NCBI GenBank assembly: GCA_046590575.1
Contig: JBKJUS010000139.1
Coordinates: 1 to 8,980 of the forward strand
Direction: 5' to 3'
DNA: 8,980 nucleotides
Source: DATLNF01 sp046590575
GTDB lineage: Bacteria > Actinomycetota > Actinomycetes > BP-191
The translations under genes were made by a program, and so were the position numbers. The notes under the pieces were generated by a model. The model worked only from the letters and a program-made list of their open reading frames with translations. It was not told the origin of the DNA and did not search any database. Below, one piece after another: positions 5,656 to 8,980 of the stretch (its first letter is position 1; every line of letters starts with the position of its first letter).

Positions 5656-7242
5656 GTGACCCAGCCGTGGCCGGACAGCACGCGGTACGGCGTCCGCGGT
5701 GCCGTCTGCAGCGTCGACCAGCTGGCCAGCTCGGCGGGCATCGCGGTGCTGCGCGACGGCGGCAGTGCCGCTGATGCGGCCGTCGCCACCAGTGCTGTGC
5801 TGGCCGTTACCACCCAGCACATGTGCGGCGCCGGCGGTGACCTGCTCGCCGTCGTTCAGCCCCCGGGCGACGCTGCGCCCCGGGCGCTGCTCGGCGTCGG
5901 CCGGGCCGGGTCGGGCAGCGATGCCGCGCGGCTGCGCGCCGAAGGCCACGTCCGGATGCCGTTTCGCGGTGACATCCGCACCGTCACGGTGCCGGGCTGT
6001 GTCGACGGCTGGCTGGCGCTGCACGAAGAGCACGGCCGGCTGCCGCTCGAGCGGGTCCTGGCATCGGCGGTCGACTACGCCGAGCACGGCTTCCCGCTGT
6101 CCCCACTTCTCGCGGCGGCCCTGCCGCGGGTCGCCGGGGTTGCCGGCGGCGAGGAACTGGTCGGTGAGGGACCCGCCGCAGCGGGTGACCTGAGACGTCG
6201 CCCCTCGCTCGGCCGTGCGCTGGCGGCCATCGCGAAGGACGGTCGAGCTGCGTGGTACGGCGGCGACTTCGGCCGAGGGCTGATCGCGCTGGGCGCCGGC
6301 CTCTTCACCGAGTCAGACCTGGCGAGATCGCAGGCGGAGTGGGTGACCCCGTCGGCCTTGCGTATCGGGTCACGGACCCTGCTCTCGACCCCGCCGCCGA
6401 CCCAGGGCTACCTGGTGTTGACGAGTGCCTACGTCGCCGAGGCGATCGGAGCGCTCGGCGCGACCTCCCTCGAGGACCCGCACCTGCTCGTCGAGGCCGC
6501 GCGTGTCGCCGGGCATGATCGGATCGCCCGGCTGGCCGACGGTGCGTCCGCGGACGACCTGCTCGACGCGGCTGAGCTCGACCGACGGGGTGCGCGCGTG
6601 TCGTCGACGGCCGCACTCGACCTGAGGACCATGGTGGAGGGCGGCGGCACGATCTACCTCTGCGCCGCGGACTCCGACGGCATGGTCGTGTCGTTGTCCC
6701 AGTCCAACGCGTCGGGCTTCGGCTCCGATCTCGCGGTGCCGGCCGTCGGGGTCTTCCTGCACAACCGCGGGCTGGGCTTCTCGCTGCAGCCCGGTCATCC
6801 GGCCGAGCTCCGGCCCGGAGCCCGGCCGCCGCACACACTGTGCCCGTCGATGCTCTACGCCGACGGCGACGTCACCGCGCTCGGCACGATGGGTGGGGAC
6901 GGGCAGCCACAGATTCTGCTGCAGCTGCTGGCCGGGTTGGCTGCCGGGCGCACGCCGGCACAGGCCCTCGACCTGCCGCGGTGGTCCTTCGTCGGTCCGC
7001 GTCAGGATGGCTTTGACTCGTGGGAGCCCTGGCCCGACGGCGCCGTCGTACCGTCGATCGCGATGGAGGCGCATGCCCCACTGGGTTGGGAGGAGGCGCT
7101 GACCTCGCGCGGGCACCGGGTCACGCGCGCGGCGCCGGGCGCTGGGTTCGGTCACGCGCATCTGCTCGTACGACGCTCCGACGGCGTGATGGCCGCAGCG
7201 AGTGACCCGCGAGCGGCGACCGGCGACGCGCAGTGCTACTGA
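5656..7242 (+). CDS. Gamma-glutamyltransferase-like Ntn hydrolase
   Basis: This 528-residue protein belongs to the gamma-glutamyltranspeptidase family, whose members cleave themselves and use the freed N-terminal Thr to attack gamma-glutamyl or related amides. Aligning by the DG of CAADSDG places Thr332 (GGGTIYL) at the catalytic Thr, so processing would give subunits of about 331 and 197 residues. LRDGGSAADAAVATSAVLAV at 32-51 and CGAGGD at 57-62 match the large subunit; SLSQSN at 346-351, HTLCPSM at 393-399 and GTMGGDGQPQ at 410-419 match the small subunit. The usual R-E-x-A-P glutamate-binding stretch reads GVGRAGSGS (80-88), keeping the Arg but losing the Glu, so the acyl group accepted may not be gamma-glutamyl. 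No signal peptide is visible, unlike classical exported GGTs. The GTG start is 3 nt after the preceding stop and is probably coupled to it. The family is certain; the substrate is not. Confidence 0.9.
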   Translation: MTQPWPDSTRYGVRGAVCSVDQLASSAGIAVLRDGGSAADAAVATSAVLAVTTQHMCGAGGDLLAVVQPPGDAAPRALLGVGRAGSGSDAARLRAEGHVRMPFRGDIRTVTVPGCVDGWLALHEEHGRLPLERVLASAVDYAEHGFPLSPLLAAALPRVAGVAGGEELVGEGPAAAGDLRRRPSLGRALAAIAKDGRAAWYGGDFGRGLIALGAGLFTESDLARSQAEWVTPSALRIGSRTLLSTPPPTQGYLVLTSAYVAEAIGALGATSLEDPHLLVEAARVAGHDRIARLADGASADDLLDAAELDRRGARVSSTAALDLRTMVEGGGTIYLCAADSDGMVVSLSQSNASGFGSDLAVPAVGVFLHNRGLGFSLQPGHPAELRPGARPPHTLCPSMLYADGDVTALGTMGGDGQPQILLQLLAGLAAGRTPAQALDLPRWSFVGPRQDGFDSWEPWPDGAVVPSIAMEAHAPLGWEEALTSRGHRVTRAAPGAGFGHAHLLVRRSDGVMAAASDPRAATGDAQCY

Positions 7243-7257
7243 CATAAACCGTGACCC

Positions 7258-7263
7258 GAGGGG
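7258..7263 (+). promoter_or_regulatory. Ribosome binding site fixing the amidohydrolase ATG
   Basis: GAGGGG lies 8 nt before the ATG at 7272. It favours that ATG over the in-frame GTG at 7251, which would lie upstream of this site and has no site of its own. The ATG at 7264 is in another frame. Confidence 0.75.
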
Positions 7264-7271
7264 ATGACTCG

Positions 7272-8732
7272 ATGCATGACCTGGTGCTCCGAGGTGGGCG
7301 CGTCGTCGACCCCGCCTGCGGGGTGGACGTTGTCGCCGACGTAGCAGTCGACAGCGGCCGGATCTCGGCGGTCGCCACCGGACCGCTCGACGGCGCGGTC
7401 GTGCTTGACGCCACTGGTCACGTCGTCGCGCCTGGGTTCATCGACCTGCACAGTCATGTGCATGGCATCGCCGGCATGCGACTGCAGGCCTTCGACGGCG
7501 TGACAACAGCGGTCGACCTCGAGGCGGGCACGGCTCCCGTCTCGACGACGTACGCCGAAGCAGCTGCCGCAGGCCGCCCTTTGCACTACGGCTTCTCCGC
7601 GTCGTGGGCGGCGCTGCGGATGCAGGTGCTCGGCGGTTGGCCGGCCACCGGCCGCTTCGTGGACGGGCTGACGCACCTCGGCGAGCCGGCCTGGCAACGG
7701 GCGGCGACCCCGCTTGAGCGCGACACGCTTCTTGGGCTGCTCGACGACGAGCTCGGCGCCGGCGCCCTCGGCGTCGGCGTCATCGTCGGCTACGCACCCG
7801 GCACCGACCCGGACGAGTACCTGCGAGTCGCCCGGGTCGCAGCCCGAGCCGGCCGGCCGGTCTACACGCACACCCGAGATCTCATCGAGATCACTCCCGA
7901 TATAGCGATCGACGGCGCGGCGGAGGTCATGCGGGCGGCGGCCGAGACTGGTGCGCACATGCACTTCTGCCACGTCAACAGCACCTCGACTCGCTACGTC
8001 GACCGGGTGCTCCGGCTGGTCGAACGGTGTCGGGCTGAAGGCGGGACGGTGACCACGGAGGCGTACCCCTACGGCGCCGGCATGACCGGCATCGGCGCGG
8101 CGTTCCTCGCACCGGAGCTCCTCTCGGCGCGAGGGCTGACGCCGCAGTCACTGACCTACGTCCCGACCGGCGAGCGCGTCGCCGACGCCTCCCGACTCGT
8201 CGCGTTGCGGGCGAGCGATCCTGGTGGACTGGCGATCGTCGACTTCCTCGACGAGGACGATCCGGCCGACCTCGAGACCCTGCTCCGGCCGCTCGCGTTC
8301 GCCGGGGCGTGCATCGCCAGCGACGCCATGCCGCTGACCTGGCTCGGCGTCCCGCCGGTCGACTCGGCATGGCCCCTGCCACCGGCGGCGGTGACCCACC
8401 CGAGAACAGCCGGGACGTTCGCCCGGTCCTACCGGCGGCTGGTGCGCGAGCGATCAGCGCTGGACGTGGCCGAGTTCGTCCGCCGGGCGAGCGTGCTCCC
8501 CGCAGAGGTCCTCGCGGTCGCCGCCCCCGGCTGTGTGAAGGGCACGCTGCGCGTTGGCGCAGATGCCGACATCGTCGTCTTCGACCCGCTCATCTACACC
8601 GATCAGGCGACGTACGCCGAGAGCACGCGGCCTTCGACCGGCGTACGCCATCTCCTCGTCGCCGGCACTCCGGTCATCGCCGAGGCCGCCCTCGACATGG
8701 ACGCGCTGCCGGGGCGACCGGTTCGCGCCTGA
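7272..8732 (+). CDS. D-aminoacylase-family metal-dependent amidohydrolase
   Basis: This 486-residue TIM-barrel amidohydrolase is related to N-acyl-D-amino-acid deacylases, which remove acyl groups from D-amino acids using zinc. The N-terminal strands LVLRGGRVVDPA (4-15) and ADVAVDSGRI (22-31) lead into PGFIDLHSHVHG (54-65), with metal-binding His60 and His62. His200 (YTHTR), the HFCHVNS stretch at 231-237 and Asp351 (IASDAMP) fit the remaining metal ligands and the catalytic Asp. After GVTT, where D-aminoacylases have a zinc-binding Cys, this protein reads DLEAG with Glu84, so it belongs to a Glu-type subgroup. The C-terminal strands GADADIVVFDP at 429-439 and VAGTPV at 463-468 close the beta-sandwich. 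It is third in the rightward operon, 29 bp after the GGT-like gene. It is a complete relative, though of another subfamily, of the broken deacylase at 757-1143. The substrate cannot be named. Confidence 0.9.
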   Translation: MHDLVLRGGRVVDPACGVDVVADVAVDSGRISAVATGPLDGAVVLDATGHVVAPGFIDLHSHVHGIAGMRLQAFDGVTTAVDLEAGTAPVSTTYAEAAAAGRPLHYGFSASWAALRMQVLGGWPATGRFVDGLTHLGEPAWQRAATPLERDTLLGLLDDELGAGALGVGVIVGYAPGTDPDEYLRVARVAARAGRPVYTHTRDLIEITPDIAIDGAAEVMRAAAETGAHMHFCHVNSTSTRYVDRVLRLVERCRAEGGTVTTEAYPYGAGMTGIGAAFLAPELLSARGLTPQSLTYVPTGERVADASRLVALRASDPGGLAIVDFLDEDDPADLETLLRPLAFAGACIASDAMPLTWLGVPPVDSAWPLPPAAVTHPRTAGTFARSYRRLVRERSALDVAEFVRRASVLPAEVLAVAAPGCVKGTLRVGADADIVVFDPLIYTDQATYAESTRPSTGVRHLLVAGTPVIAEAALDMDALPGRPVRA

Positions 8733-8776
8733 CCGTCTCGGCCGTTCCTCCGCGCCGTACAGCGCGGGTGACGGTG

Positions 8777-8865
8777 CTAGCGAACCTTCGTGGCCATCCG
8801 CCCGCCGATGTGCAGTGCGACGACCTCGCCCTGCTCGTCGCGAGCGAAGTACCCACGCATCCCCT
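8777..8865 (-). CDS. C-terminal end of a leftward gene, possibly a second serine hydrolase
   Basis: On the minus strand this short stretch ends in TAG (8779 to 8777) and encodes a tail of about 28 residues: GMRGYF, ARDEQGEVVALH, then IGGRMATKVR. A charged turn followed by a hydrophobic strand and GGR resembles the last strands of the C-terminal domain of beta-lactamase-family serine hydrolases, but the match is weak. The frame stays open to 8974. However, from 8866 onward the plus strand, not the minus strand, encodes the natural continuation of this protein, so the sequence folds back on itself here. It converges on the amidohydrolase with a 44-bp gap that shows no strong hairpin. Confidence 0.5.
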
Positions 8866-8980
8866 CGGCATCGTGGCCGGCGACGGCGACCACTACATCG
8901 TCCCCACCGGCCCCGGGAAGGGGATGCGTGGGTACTTCGCTCGCGACGAGCAGGGCGAGGTCGTCGCACTGCACATCGGC
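8804..8980. repeat. Perfect 62-bp inverted repeat with 53-nt spacer, reaching the window end
   Basis: Bases 8804-8865 are the exact reverse complement of 8919-8980, with no mismatch, separated by 8866-8918. The right arm stops only because the window stops, so the true repeat may be longer. The arms encode the same C-terminal peptide in opposite directions. The spacer makes sense only in the plus-strand frame of the right arm, as the residues that would precede it. This is the pattern of a fold-back (inverted chimera) or an assembly turn-around, or less likely a real inverted duplication. Confidence 0.95.
8867..8980 (+). CDS. Plus-strand copy of the same C-terminal coding segment (partial at both ends)
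   Basis: Thirty-eight codons are open to the window edge. The spacer reads GIVAGDGDHYIVPTGPGK and runs straight into GMRGYFARDEQGEVVALHIG of the right arm. It would continue as in the minus-strand copy (GRMATKVR and stop) beyond the window. The fluent reading across spacer and arm suggests this is the authentic order of the gene and that the junction at about 8865/8866 is where orientation switches. No start codon or ribosome site belongs to it, so it is not a separate intact gene. Confidence 0.5.

Noticed and set aside
4693..6087. A 464-residue open frame on the minus strand opposite the serine hydrolase and GGT-like genes
   Set aside because: It is antisense to two genes with intact active-site motifs, has shadow-like composition and no recognisable domain.
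8777..8974. A 65-residue minus-strand frame spanning the whole inverted repeat as one small gene
   Set aside because: Only the part up to 8865 reads as protein on this strand; the rest is the antisense of the same coding segment, so the frame is a by-product of the fold-back.
1..8980. CRISPR array, tRNA or rRNA gene, transposase or integrase
   Set aside because: I found no regularly spaced repeats, no cloverleaf-like sequence and no recombinase motifs on either strand.

Overview
The window comes from a high-GC bacterium, most likely an actinobacterium. The third codon positions are almost all G or C, GTG starts are used, one promoter looks leaderless with a TANNNT -10 box, and the lipoprotein has a long Gly/Ser-rich linker of a kind common in actinobacterial solute-binding proteins. 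The genus cannot be called from this sequence.

Layout from left to right. (1) The 3' part of an aldo/keto reductase gene (+) runs in from the left edge. (2) A hairpin, probably a transcription terminator, separates it from a leftward block. (3) The leftward (-) block, read in transcription order, holds a lipoprotein solute-binding protein of the branched-chain amino acid type (4128 to 2533), an M20D amidohydrolase (2334 to 1153), and a shrunken gene (1143 to 757). The shrunken gene keeps only the first and last parts of a D-aminoacylase-type amidohydrolase and is almost certainly an internal-deletion pseudogene. (4) A 153-bp divergent region (4129-4281) carries two good ribosome binding sites facing away from each other. 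(5) A tight rightward (+) operon encodes a beta-lactamase-fold serine hydrolase, a gamma-glutamyltransferase-like Ntn hydrolase (3 bp later) and an intact D-aminoacylase-family amidohydrolase (29 bp later). (6) The right end holds the last codons of a leftward gene. They are followed by a perfect 62-bp inverted repeat that runs to the last base of the window, where the same protein is read again in the opposite direction.

The theme is amide-bond hydrolysis. Four intact hydrolases from different superfamilies (M20 metallopeptidase, serine beta-lactamase fold, Ntn/GGT, TIM-barrel amidohydrolase), plus the dead amidohydrolase, surround one exported binding protein. The best inference is import and cytoplasmic breakdown of N-acylated, gamma-glutamylated or D-configured amino acid or peptide compounds. 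No intact hydrolase has a signal peptide, and no permease or ATPase gene is present. The substrate is unknown. The two points most worth checking are the fold-back inverted repeat at the right end, which is probably an assembly or amplification artefact, and the internally deleted deacylase.
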